From positions 1-35,633 of the forward strand of contig JAJEEK010000115.1 of NCBI GenBank assembly GCA_022821065.1: a stretch of DNA of 35,633 nt, in the 5' to 3' direction. The position numbers were made by a program, and so were the translations under genes. Shown here one piece after another: positions 24,557-32,761 of this stretch (position 1 is its first letter; each line of letters begins with the position of its first letter). The DNA is from Candidatus Poribacteria bacterium (GTDB lineage: Bacteria > Poribacteria > WGA-4E > WGA-3G). The notes beneath the pieces are model-generated. The model was not told where the DNA came from. It did not search any database and saw only the letters and a list, made by a program, of their open reading frames with translations.

Positions 24557-24582
24557 TCCTTGTCAAAGTTACCACAGAGATT

Positions 24583-24608
24583 GGAAGGGTGGAAGATAAC
24601 ACCCTTCC
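24583..24608 (+). terminator. Terminator hairpin after the WD40 gene
   Basis: GGAAGGGTG and CACCCTTCC form a perfect 9-bp stem with an 8-nt loop, 26 nt after the WD40 gene's stop. Only a weak T run follows. Confidence 0.65.
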
Positions 24609-24662
24609 ATCCAACAACCTAATTGAACATATTCATTGAAAACAATAACTCGGAATTAATCT

Positions 24663-27014
24663 ATGAAATCAACGCTATGTTCTGTAATAACACTCTTCAT
24701 TTGTCTAACACTCATGTTTGTTTCAAATGGTTTCGCACAAGAAATCTCACCCGAGTATGTCGTGCGGCAGATCTACTTTCACCCGAACGACCGTCAACCG
24801 CCTCAAGACAGAGACGCAACATTAGATGCACTGGTAAATGATGTCCAGCAATTTTATGCCAACGAGATGGAACGCCACGGGTTCGGGAGAAAAACTTTTA
24901 GACTTGAAACCGATGCACTTGGAAAAACAGTAAGACATTATATTAAAGGGAAGTTCACCAGTGATCACTACGGTACAAATATAATTGGCAGAGCCGCTAA
25001 CGAAATTAATGAACAATTTGACCGATCAAAAGGGCATTTCTTCTATCTTATTTGGTACGATCGAGAGGATACTCTTCTGGCTTCAAGCCAAGTTGGTGGT
25101 AATGCCTTTATCGGGACCGCAAACATTGTACTCTTAAGCTTTGAGCAGGCACCAAAGAGTCTCTATCGCAGAGCCTTTAATACTATTGCCCACGAACTTG
25201 GGCACGCCTTTGGATTACCCCACGATTTCCGTGATGATCGTTATATGATGTCTTACGGCCCCGAGGAACTTAAGGACCAATTGTCGTACTGCGCTGCCGA
25301 ATGGCTGGATGCCCATCGCTACTTTAACACGACCCATAACGCCTTTGACAAAGTGCCAGCAATTGAGATGCTCCTGCCCTCCTTCGTATCTCCACCTAAC
25401 ACTGTTCGACTCCAGTTTAAGATAACTCATTCCGAGGAACTCCACCAAGCGCAGCTGCTCACGAATTCATTGGTTCACTTTGGAAATCCGTCCTTTGACC
25501 CAACTACAATGATTGATTGTAAATCCCTAAACGTAAACAATACCACAGTTGAATTCGTCACAACCGAATTAGCACCCGGAAGTGAGTATGTTGTCCTTCG
25601 CGTGATTGATGAGCATGGCAATTTTACAACTCGAAGATTCCCCCTTGATGTTAACTCCTTGTTCCCGGACTCCGAACCTGTATTAATACCCGATGCGAAT
25701 TTAGCAGCGTTAATCAGGAAAACTCTCGGCTTGCCATCTACAAGTCCCATCACGAAACTCGATATGTTGGGTTTAGGAGAATTACACTTCTATGAAGATG
25801 ACCGCAACCATTTCGGCCTTCGCCCACCTCCCGGAAAGGAGATAACCGACCTTACCGGACTCCAACACGCAACCAATCTAGAAAGCTTACTGCTCAATGA
25901 TCACCGGATTGTTGACCTCACACCGCTCGCAGAATTAACCCAATTGAAAGGGATAGCGATTGAAAGAAACAGAATTAGCGATATCAGTCCGCTCGCAGGA
26001 TTGACGCAATTAAGATCATTGGGAATCAGTGGCAATCAGATTAGCGATATCAGTCCCCTCACAGGATTGCCCCGATTAAGTGCGTTACTCCTCAATGACA
26101 CTCAAATTGAGGACCTCACACCACTCAAAGAATTGAAAAATCTACGAATATTGGATCTTCATAGCAATCAAATGACCGATGGTACCCTAACGCTGCTAAC
26201 AGAATTACCAAAACTGTTGTCCTTAGGTCTTAGGATAAATCAAATTCGCGACATCTCACCCCTCGCAAAATTGACGAACCTTACTTCCTTGGCTCTTGAG
26301 GGTAATCAAATTTCGGATATTACACCCCTTGCAGGATTGACAAATTTAACCCATTTATGGCTTGATACCAATCAAATTTCAGACATTACACCCCTTGCAG
26401 AATTAACAAATTTACAAGCGTTAGCACTCAATGATAATCAAATTACAGATATTACACCTCTCACAAAATTGACGAATTTACGTCTATTAAATCTCAATGG
26501 CAACCTAATTAGCGATGTCCGCTCTCTCACAGGCTTAGTGAACCTTGAGTTTTTAGGTCTCACAGGAAATCCAGTTAAAGACCGGAAACCGCTCCTTGCA
26601 CTATTGCGAAAGAATCCAGATGCCAAGATATGGCTCAAGCCCGGAGACAAGCCGCTGCCCGTCACCCTATCTCATTTCCGGGCAGAGCATACCGATGCAG
26701 GCATTATTCTCAACTGGACAACCGAATCCGAAGTAGACAATGCAGGGTTCTATATCTATCGCAGTCAAACAAAAGACGGAACATTCAAAGTCGTCAACCC
26801 AACCCTAATTCAAGGCGCAGGCACAACCAGCGAACGCAACGAATATACGTGGACAGATACCACCGCCAAACCGAACACTGTTTATTATTATCAGATAGAG
26901 GATATCTCACACGCGGGCGTTCGGAAGCAATTGGCAACCATTCGCATGAGAGGATTTGTCTCCGCAAGCGGAAAACTTACCACGAGATGGGCAGATTTGA
27001 AAGCACAACAATAA
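24663..27014 (+). CDS. Secreted metzincin protease fused to leucine-rich repeats and a fibronectin-like domain
   Basis: A 783-residue exported protein. A signal peptide (CSVITLFICLTLMFVSNGFAQ) leads to a metalloprotease domain with the zinc motif H177-E-L-G-H181-A-F-G-L-P-H187 and a downstream Met-turn (YMMSYG, 194-199), so it is a metzincin. After a spacer, residues about 345-665 are 22-residue leucine-rich repeats of the internalin type (LTNLTSLALEGNQISDITPLAG). A fibronectin-like domain follows (LPVTLSHFRAEHTDAGIILN...YYYQIEDI). The tail is ASGKLTTRWADLKAQQ, shared with the two LamG proteins. Three of the repeats are nearly identical in DNA with exact 66-bp spacing (26304, 26370, 26436), showing recent expansion. 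It probably cleaves and binds host or matrix proteins. Confidence 0.88.
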   Translation: MKSTLCSVITLFICLTLMFVSNGFAQEISPEYVVRQIYFHPNDRQPPQDRDATLDALVNDVQQFYANEMERHGFGRKTFRLETDALGKTVRHYIKGKFTSDHYGTNIIGRAANEINEQFDRSKGHFFYLIWYDREDTLLASSQVGGNAFIGTANIVLLSFEQAPKSLYRRAFNTIAHELGHAFGLPHDFRDDRYMMSYGPEELKDQLSYCAAEWLDAHRYFNTTHNAFDKVPAIEMLLPSFVSPPNTVRLQFKITHSEELHQAQLLTNSLVHFGNPSFDPTTMIDCKSLNVNNTTVEFVTTELAPGSEYVVLRVIDEHGNFTTRRFPLDVNSLFPDSEPVLIPDANLAALIRKTLGLPSTSPITKLDMLGLGELHFYEDDRNHFGLRPPPGKEITDLTGLQHATNLESLLLNDHRIVDLTPLAELTQLKGIAIERNRISDISPLAGLTQLRSLGISGNQISDISPLTGLPRLSALLLNDTQIEDLTPLKELKNLRILDLHSNQMTDGTLTLLTELPKLLSLGLRINQIRDISPLAKLTNLTSLALEGNQISDITPLAGLTNLTHLWLDTNQISDITPLAELTNLQALALNDNQITDITPLTKLTNLRLLNLNGNLISDVRSLTGLVNLEFLGLTGNPVKDRKPLLALLRKNPDAKIWLKPGDKPLPVTLSHFRAEHTDAGIILNWTTESEVDNAGFYIYRSQTKDGTFKVVNPTLIQGAGTTSERNEYTWTDTTAKPNTVYYYQIEDISHAGVRKQLATIRMRGFVSASGKLTTRWADLKAQQ

Positions 27015-27037
27015 ACAAAAGAAAAAGTTCATATAAC

Positions 27038-27106
27038 CGTATCTATTTCTACATACTCACTGCAGATGATTTTTCGGCAACGCGGAAGATGTTGGTCCTA
27101 AAGTAA
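27038..27106 (+). pseudogene. Remnant of a FlgD-like C-terminal sorting domain
   Basis: Twenty-two codons and a TAA read YFYILTADDFSATRKML and a short end, almost the same as the C-terminus of the WD40 protein (VYFYTLTAGDFTATRKML). The remnant lies 23 bp after the stop of the LRR protease gene and in a different frame. It is therefore no longer translated with it and marks an older 3' end of that gene. Confidence 0.8.
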
Positions 27107-27131
27107 CCCGTTTTAACATTAAATTTTTCAG

Positions 27132-27166
27132 GGAAAGGCTGCTAATCCTTTCCTTATTTTTTTTCC
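27132..27166 (+). terminator. Rho-independent terminator
   Basis: GGAAAGG, an 8-nt loop and CCTTTCC are followed by TTATTTTTTTTCC. It ends the transcript of the LRR protease gene and lies beyond the sorting-domain remnant. Confidence 0.8.
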
Positions 27167-27242
27167 AGAAGTGCATCCATTGATGTGTAACAATAGAAAT
27201 GGACATTTGTCTCAACCTAAACAACACACAATGGAGGAACTA

Positions 27243-28598
27243 ATGAATTTGAGTTTGTTATTTACTTCTGCTATATCATCTGCAGTAACAGAAAACGAAA
27301 CGGATGTACCCAGAATCCGTATAGATCTTGAGGATGAATCCTTCATAACCGAACAGGAATCCCAAAACCTAAAAACTTGTGCGCAAAATTTAATAACAAT
27401 CGGAAAAGCACTGCAAACGTATAAAAAGGAACATGCCAATTTCCCAGAGTGGCTTTCTGAACTTCAGCCAAAGCACTTGACAAATCCGGATGCCTTAATC
27501 TGTCCCGCAGATGAAGAGCAAGGCGTGCCAATTTTGTCCTATAACACAGACCCAAACCTACCTGTGAGTTACAACTATGATTGTGATCCAGAGTATTATC
27601 AACAATGGCTAAAACATGAACGACATGTCTACAATAGTGCCAATCCACTTGTCCGATGTCCGCACCACGCTAACCCCGATTCAGATTCTACATTAGTGTC
27701 AAATTTGCATTTAAACCTAAGCTTTTCCAATAATGTCTACCTATCAGATGCTTTTTGGCACAAGCATCCCATAAAAATGTATGGCAGCCTTCAAGCAGCT
27801 ATAGCAGGATATGAAAGAGCACTTCGACTTGTACCTGACGATCCACATTTCTTTCCCTTTTATCCTGAACTTTTACGCCTCTATACGGAAGCAAAACAAG
27901 AGAAAGACGTTGAAAACATCATCAAAAGTTTCAAGTCTGTCATGAAACCACATGGTGAGGATATCATGCGGTTCCGAGACTATTGGACACTTGTTGAAAT
28001 GCTTAAGATCGTCGGCAAACATGAGGAGGCACTTCAACTTCTACAACACCTTGAAAAAACTGAACAAGAGAACCTGTTTATCCGAAGTATCTTCAGAGAA
28101 ATCGCTATGATCCATGAAGAAAAAGGAAATACTGAACTGGCAAAAGCGTATTCTCTCAAGGCAGATCCCAAGTTAGACCTCATTGGGAAACTCGCGCCTG
28201 ACTTCTCATTAACAGATATTAATGGTAATCCGATTTCACTCAAAGATTATCAAGGAAAGGTCGTACTGCTTGACTTTTGGGCAACTTGGTGTGGACCTTG
28301 TATCGCGGAAATGCCAAACGTAAAGAAGATATATGATACCCATAAAGATAGAGGATTTGTTGTGATAGGGATAAGTCTTGACAACGATGCATCTGAAGTA
28401 CGTGATTTTCTCAAAGAATGTGAACTACCGTGGCGACAGATTTGCGATGGACAAGATGGCACTCTTAAAAAACTATTTCAAATCCGTGGTATACCATCAT
28501 TGTGGCTTATTGATAGGCAGGGTAAAGTAATCTCATATAAAACCAGAGGCGCGGAGTTAAGGATACTGGTTGATGAAACCGTCAAAGCAGAGATATAG
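27243..28598 (+). CDS. TlpA/ResA-like thioredoxin-domain protein with N-terminal pseudopilin-like and TPR-like regions
   Basis: A 451-residue protein. Residues about 20-190 resemble the globular part of DUF1559/GspG-type pseudopilin-like proteins (CAQNLITIGKALQTYKKEHANFP, then ALICPADEE), without the usual methylated helix. Residues about 200-310 look like TPR helices. The C-terminal AhpC/TlpA domain (about 312-451) has GKLAPDFSLTDINGNPISL and the redox motif W-C350-G-P-C353, then GIPSLWLIDRQGKV. It is likely a thiol:disulfide reductase. Unlike the peroxiredoxin near 3991, it uses two ordinary Cys. ATG at 27243 is chosen because GGAGG sits 6-10 nt upstream. No clear signal peptide is seen, only a short hydrophobic start, so its location is uncertain. 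Confidence 0.78.
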   Translation: MNLSLLFTSAISSAVTENETDVPRIRIDLEDESFITEQESQNLKTCAQNLITIGKALQTYKKEHANFPEWLSELQPKHLTNPDALICPADEEQGVPILSYNTDPNLPVSYNYDCDPEYYQQWLKHERHVYNSANPLVRCPHHANPDSDSTLVSNLHLNLSFSNNVYLSDAFWHKHPIKMYGSLQAAIAGYERALRLVPDDPHFFPFYPELLRLYTEAKQEKDVENIIKSFKSVMKPHGEDIMRFRDYWTLVEMLKIVGKHEEALQLLQHLEKTEQENLFIRSIFREIAMIHEEKGNTELAKAYSLKADPKLDLIGKLAPDFSLTDINGNPISLKDYQGKVVLLDFWATWCGPCIAEMPNVKKIYDTHKDRGFVVIGISLDNDASEVRDFLKECELPWRQICDGQDGTLKKLFQIRGIPSLWLIDRQGKVISYKTRGAELRILVDETVKAEI

Positions 28599-28618
28599 CG
28601 GGATGGAGCTTACTTTTT

Positions 28619-29812
28619 CTAAAGCGAGGTTTGTTCAAAAACCGTTTCCGCACCCACCTCAATCCGTACCGGAGCCAAATACGGACGGATGGCTTCTGTA
28701 TCCATACGCACACCGAGTCCAGGCAACTCCTTCACACGAACCATGCCATCTGGATCAACTTGAAATGGATTCTTAACGAGTCGTTGCGACAATTCCGAGC
28801 CCGCTGCCGGATATTCTAACAAGTCAAAATCGGGGTTCGTCGCGAAGACGTGAAGTGCCGCAGCAAGACTCAAATGGCTCTTAAACGTATGGTTAACATA
28901 CTGAATACCGTGTCGCTCCGCCAATTGACGCACCTGAAAACATGGCATAATCCCACCAATACGTCCAGCATCAATTTGAACGAACTCGACACCACCGTGA
29001 ATAATAAGGTCCTCCGCTGTCCGGTAAGTATCTGATCCTTCGCCTGCAGCAATCGGAACACGCGGATTCTTTTTCGTTAGCGAACCGTAAGCATCAATCG
29101 CATCGGGTGCAAGCGGTTCCTCTAACCACGTCGGAAAAAATTGGGCAAACGCCTCGGCACGCTGGTAGGCTGTTTCATGGTCGTTTCCCCAGACAACCCC
29201 AGCATCAATCATAATCTGCGCCTCTAACCCCATCCCCGATCGCGCCGCTTCCACAAGTGCAATGTCGTTTGCTTCACCGAATTTGCCCATCGGTCCCCAA
29301 CCGAACTTCGCCGCACGATACCCCTGTTCACGTAACCCCGCAGCAATTTCATAGGTAGCTTCCGGTGTATCACCGAAAAGGACGGACGCGTAGGGCAGCT
29401 TAGCGTATGCCACATCAGAGGTTCCCGACATCTCAGCAAGAAGACTGTAGACAGGTTTACCTAACTGCTGTCCAATAATATCCCATAACGCAATTTCTGC
29501 ACCGCTATAGGCGTGCTGAATCTGCTGAATGTCCAACCCGTTCCGTAATGCCTTTTCACTGAGTCGAAGCACATCGTCAGGACCGTCAAGCGTCTCCCCG
29601 ATGAGAGAAGTACGAATATTAATAATATTGCCATGAGACATCGGGCAGCAATAGACAGCGAGACTTACCAACGGCGAGGCATCGCATTCACCCCAGCCTT
29701 CAATTCCAGTATCCGTGCGAACCCGGACCAAGAGCGTATCTTGCGTCCCGTCCGCTGCTGTCGTGATCTCTGGCATCCGTAAGTAGAACGGATCAACTGC
29801 TGTGATCTTCAT
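28619..29812 (-). CDS. Mandelate racemase/muconate lactonizing enzyme family protein (enolase superfamily)
   Basis: A 397-residue enzyme with the capping domain first (MKITAVDPFYLRM, LVRVRTDTGIEGWGE) and a TIM barrel after. Probable metal ligands are the Asp in MIDAGVVWG, the Glu in WLEEPLAPD and the Glu in IAAGEGSDT. YRAAKFGWGP holds the base-bearing strand, and YVNHTFKSHLSLAA lies near the end. Members of the group dehydrate or epimerise sugar acids or related carboxylates by abstracting a proton next to a carboxylate. ATG at 29812 fits the family start and overlaps the end of the upstream gene by 20 bp, so the two are translationally coupled. Its start lacks a strong ribosome site, consistent with coupling. 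Confidence 0.87.
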   Translation of the reverse strand: MKITAVDPFYLRMPEITTAADGTQDTLLVRVRTDTGIEGWGECDASPLVSLAVYCCPMSHGNIINIRTSLIGETLDGPDDVLRLSEKALRNGLDIQQIQHAYSGAEIALWDIIGQQLGKPVYSLLAEMSGTSDVAYAKLPYASVLFGDTPEATYEIAAGLREQGYRAAKFGWGPMGKFGEANDIALVEAARSGMGLEAQIMIDAGVVWGNDHETAYQRAEAFAQFFPTWLEEPLAPDAIDAYGSLTKKNPRVPIAAGEGSDTYRTAEDLIIHGGVEFVQIDAGRIGGIMPCFQVRQLAERHGIQYVNHTFKSHLSLAAALHVFATNPDFDLLEYPAAGSELSQRLVKNPFQVDPDGMVRVKELPGLGVRMDTEAIRPYLAPVRIEVGAETVFEQTSL

Positions 29813-30317
29813 CTGTGTCAGCTGCAGTTCCTTCCGATTGTTCGCCATCTTCACTCGAAACAAGGAGCGGCGTTGAGGTCACGATCTGCTGTACCTTTGG
29901 AGCCGATAGGGCGCGCACCGCTGAAATCACAAACCAACCGAGCAAACCGATACCCGCACCAACACACATAGCGATGCCAGCACCTCTCGGTGTCGCTATT
30001 CGATCCATCGTCTCCCGACTCAACTCACATGAGAGATTGTTGATATGCTTAACAGCAACTGTCCGTTTTTCGCCTTCCTGCACATATTCAAGAGTCGGTG
30101 CTGTCTCACTATCTACTTTAATATCAGCGTGCCCTGACGGCGTGTTGATCTCAATCACGTTTTGGCCCGCATCGCCGACCCAACGCGCCTTTAGACCCTT
30201 GAGACCCCCCGCATCGCGAATCGGTTCTACCCGTGTACGGTACAACATATTACCTAAAAGACCAATAGCGATGTCTTTAGATTTCGCTAAAGCGTTACCT
30301 AACTTTTCTGAATTCAC
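29793..30317 (-). CDS. Unrecognised single-pass membrane protein
   Basis: A 174-residue protein of no family I recognise. It starts at GTG (30317), with TTGGAG about 7 nt upstream; the longer frame runs into MITE-like copy D and is not believed. The N-terminal part is hydrophilic (KLGNALAKSKDIAIGLLGNML). One membrane segment lies at about 122-142 (GAGIAMCVGAGIGLLGWFVI), and the C-terminal tail is very acidic and Ser/Thr-rich (EDGEQSEGTAADTDEDHSS). Overlap with the enolase-family gene implies joint expression. Its role is unknown. Confidence 0.6.
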   Translation of the reverse strand: MNSEKLGNALAKSKDIAIGLLGNMLYRTRVEPIRDAGGLKGLKARWVGDAGQNVIEINTPSGHADIKVDSETAPTLEYVQEGEKRTVAVKHINNLSCELSRETMDRIATPRGAGIAMCVGAGIGLLGWFVISAVRALSAPKVQQIVTSTPLLVSSEDGEQSEGTAADTDEDHSS

Positions 30318-30421
30318 ATTCGTCTCCAATCGTTTGATATCCGTAGTATGCAAAAACACACACGACTTTCCGTTTTGGTTAAATGCCCTAATTTCCTGTC
30401 TAAACAAGCTCCTTTCATGAT

Positions 30422-30594
30422 AGGACTTACGCATGCCACTCTTTTGTACCACAAACTTCCCAGTTTTGCGGCGTACTTGAAGAAACGCCCCAGCAAAAAC
30501 CCCAGATGCGAAGTGCATCGTGACACAAGAACGCTATATTTTCCAAGAAATCTCAGCTAACAGAACGGGCTGCAGTCAAAATTGCGTAAGTCCT
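30422..30594 (+). repeat. MITE-like element, copy D (173 bp, with insertion)
   Basis: It begins AGGACTTACGCA and ends TGCGTAAGTCCT, a perfect 12-bp terminal inverted repeat and the best ends in the window. The central hairpin is replaced by about 60 bp of extra sequence. This includes an imperfect stem (GTTTTGC...GCAAAAAC), a 21-nt segment shared with copy E (30480-30500) and a small palindrome (GATGC-GAAGT-GCATC). Here the element lies about 105 bp upstream of the minus-strand membrane-protein gene and 310 bp from the next plus-strand gene. Confidence 0.8.
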
Positions 30595-30903
30595 GCATGA
30601 ATTATAGCGGAAACCCACCTGAATGTCAAGACATCTCAATTGAGCCACCAAAGCCGTTCAACACTTCTGTAGGAAGGATTTACGAATCCCAACTTCCTTG
30701 ACTCACTTATGGTTGACAGCTGATTGCATAAAGCCCTTGACGAATCACAGATTTTGTGCAAAAATATATATAAACTTGTGACTGGAAGCAGACATTTTTT
30801 ACATGCCGTAAAAATATCGAAATCCGTGCCTAAGAACCACGCCTTCCACGATCAGAATGCATCCAGTTTGTACATCAATTAACGTACAAAAAGGAGTTTT
30901 GAC
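30595..30903. other. Intergenic region before the LON-N gene
   Basis: This 309-bp stretch holds a promoter-like TTGACG (30737) followed by a spacer resembling the one at 16746, but no clear -10 at the expected distance. It also holds a small nested palindrome around 30667-30701 (GGAAGGATT...AATCCCAACTTCC). Nothing coding is seen. Confidence 0.4.
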
Positions 30904-31572
30904 ATGCGGGACGACCAAACCTTATCGAACAGTCAAACATCTTATGAACGGCAGATTCCGCTTTTCCCATTACAGACAGTCTTGTTCCCCGGCGGATTTT
31001 TACCACTACATATTTTCGAGCCGCGCTACCAGACCATGATCAAGTTCTGTTTGGAACATGAGGCTGAGTTCGGGGTCGTACTCATCAAAGAAGGAGAAGA
31101 AGTCGGAGAAGCCGCCACACCCTACGAGGTCGGCACTGCCGCCCGGATCCTTCACGTTGAGCACCTCGACGATGGTCGCATGAACATTATCTCCGCAGGT
31201 GAATATCGGTTTCAAATCCTCGAAACCCAAGATCATCTCTCCTATCTCAGCGGTCGCGTCCGCATGTTGGATGATCCCGACACAGAATTTGAATCCGTCT
31301 CAGAGGAACTCACCACACAAACCGAAGAATTGTATAAAGCTTATGAAGCGTTATCCAGCCGCCTGATTTTCGCATGGAATCCGCCTGAAGAACACCCAGA
31401 CGATCCAAGGGAACTCGCCTATCAGATCGGGATCCGCTTACGGATCTCGCTCAAGGAAAAACAGACATTGTTGGAGACAATTCCGTTAGATCAACTCCTC
31501 ACACGCGAAATCGAGATACTGACCGACCAAAATCGGCGGATCGCTTTCCAACTAACAGCACGAAACAATTGA
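30904..31572 (+). CDS. LON N-terminal (substrate-binding) domain protein
   Basis: A 222-residue stand-alone LON-N (LAN/PUA-like) domain protein. Landmarks are IPLFPLQTVLFPGGFLPLHIFEPRYQTMI near the start, FGVVLIKEG, VGTAARILHVEHLDDGRMNIISAGEYRFQI, and a helical second half (IRLRISLKEKQTLLETIPLDQLLTREIEIL). The ATPase and protease domains of Lon are absent. Such proteins, common in bacteria, are thought to bind peptides or unfolded proteins, but no activity is firmly assigned. AAAAGGAG precedes the ATG. The gene ends in TGA, showing that UGA is used as a true stop here. Confidence 0.9.
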   Translation: MRDDQTLSNSQTSYERQIPLFPLQTVLFPGGFLPLHIFEPRYQTMIKFCLEHEAEFGVVLIKEGEEVGEAATPYEVGTAARILHVEHLDDGRMNIISAGEYRFQILETQDHLSYLSGRVRMLDDPDTEFESVSEELTTQTEELYKAYEALSSRLIFAWNPPEEHPDDPRELAYQIGIRLRISLKEKQTLLETIPLDQLLTREIEILTDQNRRIAFQLTARNN

Positions 31573-31664
31573 GAGCGTTGCGATCATATCACAGAAACTC
31601 ACAGACTTCTATATCAATGTAATTGTTCCTATACCACAAAATCTATCTGCAACACGATAAAACA

Positions 31665-32276
31665 ATGGTACTTAAGGCTCCAGTTCATCAATTCACTGAA
31701 ACACAATCGATTCGGATTACGCGTCGCGATTTCTTTTATGTCAGCAACATACTGTCGGCTGCTCGGCTCGTTACGGTGCCGTTTATTTTTTTCACCATCT
31801 ATCGGGAACAGTGGATATTCGCAATCCTTTGGGGAGGGATCGCAGTTATAACCGACGTGTTAGATGGGTTCTTCGCTCGGCACTTAAAGCAACACAGCGA
31901 ACTCGGATTAATATTAGACCCTGTCGCAGACAAACTCGCAATCTCCGCCGGTATTTTTGCACTCGTTTTATCAAAATCGACATTTCCGATCTGGGCATTC
32001 CTTGTGATCGCTGCCAGAGACATTCTCATCGTCCTCGGCAATGTCGTCTTGGCATACAAGGCAAAAATGATTACCCGCTCCAATCTGTGGGGGAAATGCA
32101 CCAGCTTCTTTTTATCAGTCGCCGTAACGTTTTACCTACTCCGTCCAATAGTACCGCGCTTACCGGACAACACCGAATTTTATACGCTCTGTTTTGCCTT
32201 GGCATTTGTCGGTATCTCAACGGTCAGTTATGCACACCACATGTTCCAGGTGTTAGAAACCCAGAACCAACGATAA
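31665..32276 (+). CDS. CDP-alcohol phosphatidyltransferase (PgsA-like)
   Basis: A 203-residue integral membrane enzyme of phospholipid synthesis. The complete family motif D(x)2DG(x)2AR(x)8G(x)3D(x)3D is present as D64-VL-D67-G68-FF-A71-R72...G81...D85...D89, with both metal-binding Asp pairs intact. About five or six hydrophobic helices follow. It transfers a phosphatidyl group from CDP-diacylglycerol to an alcohol, most often glycerol-3-phosphate, to give phosphatidylglycerol phosphate; other acceptors are possible. The ATG at 31665 is preferred, although no strong ribosome site is visible and a TTG at 31623 in the same frame could also serve. Confidence 0.87.
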   Translation: MVLKAPVHQFTETQSIRITRRDFFYVSNILSAARLVTVPFIFFTIYREQWIFAILWGGIAVITDVLDGFFARHLKQHSELGLILDPVADKLAISAGIFALVLSKSTFPIWAFLVIAARDILIVLGNVVLAYKAKMITRSNLWGKCTSFFLSVAVTFYLLRPIVPRLPDNTEFYTLCFALAFVGISTVSYAHHMFQVLETQNQR

Positions 32277-32401
32277 AACTGTAGAAATCCCGCATCCGAA
32301 ACTGCTCACAGAAATGCCACCGCTCCGTCAGACACTCTTCCGAGAACGATACGTCGTGGACAACCCTAACGGTACATCATAGCAACTTAGAGGAAAAACC
32401 G

Positions 32402-32722
32402 ATGCCTGATAACAACAACTTCAATGAACTACTTATCCATACCTTAAAGCAGATTCATACCAGCTTGGATCGATTAGAGGATAAGATTGACGAGAAAACC
32501 GATAGGGCTGACCTCAAAAACCTTGAGGCGAAACTTGACGAGAAAACCGATAAGGCTGATTTCAAAAACCTTGAACGGCGCTTTGAGGATGTTGAGGGGC
32601 GTCTTAGCAATGTCGAAAGTCGTCTTGACCGAATTGAAAGCGGCGTTGGAGCGATCAAGTGGGCAATTGGCGTTGGCTTAGCTGCCATAGGCGTTCTCAT
32701 GACGGTTTTAAAGATATTGTGA
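32402..32722 (+). CDS. Small coiled-coil membrane-anchored protein
   Basis: A 106-residue protein. Residues about 10-80 are a charged coiled coil with internal repeats (DEKTDRADLKNLEAKL and DEKTDKADFKNLERRF), and the C-terminus is one membrane segment (WAIGVGLAAIGVLMTVLKIL). The repeat is seen in DNA with a 48-bp period (32489 and 32537). This layout recalls XhlA-like or other small phage- and envelope-type tail-anchored proteins, but no family is certain. GAGGA lies 9-10 nt before the ATG. It is followed 39 bp later by a sulfatase gene with no obvious link. Confidence 0.65.
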   Translation: MPDNNNFNELLIHTLKQIHTSLDRLEDKIDEKTDRADLKNLEAKLDEKTDKADFKNLERRFEDVEGRLSNVESRLDRIESGVGAIKWAIGVGLAAIGVLMTVLKIL

Positions 32723-32761
32723 TATGGAATTTCGGGTAAAAATTTCTGAAATGGAGTAATT

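Noticed and set aside
26304..26500. DNA tandem repeat as a separate non-coding element
   Set aside because: The 66-bp units are in frame and encode 22-residue leucine-rich repeats, so they belong to the protein-coding gene.
30318..30518. N-terminal extension of the unknown membrane protein
   Set aside because: It reads into MITE-like copy D, while a GTG with a good ribosome site at 30317 gives a sensible start.
32277..32382. Possible coding remnant after the phosphatidyltransferase gene
   Set aside because: One frame reads without stops and contains an ATG (32314) with MPPLRQTLFRERYVV, but it is only 22 codons long, has no ribosome site and matches nothing I recognise.
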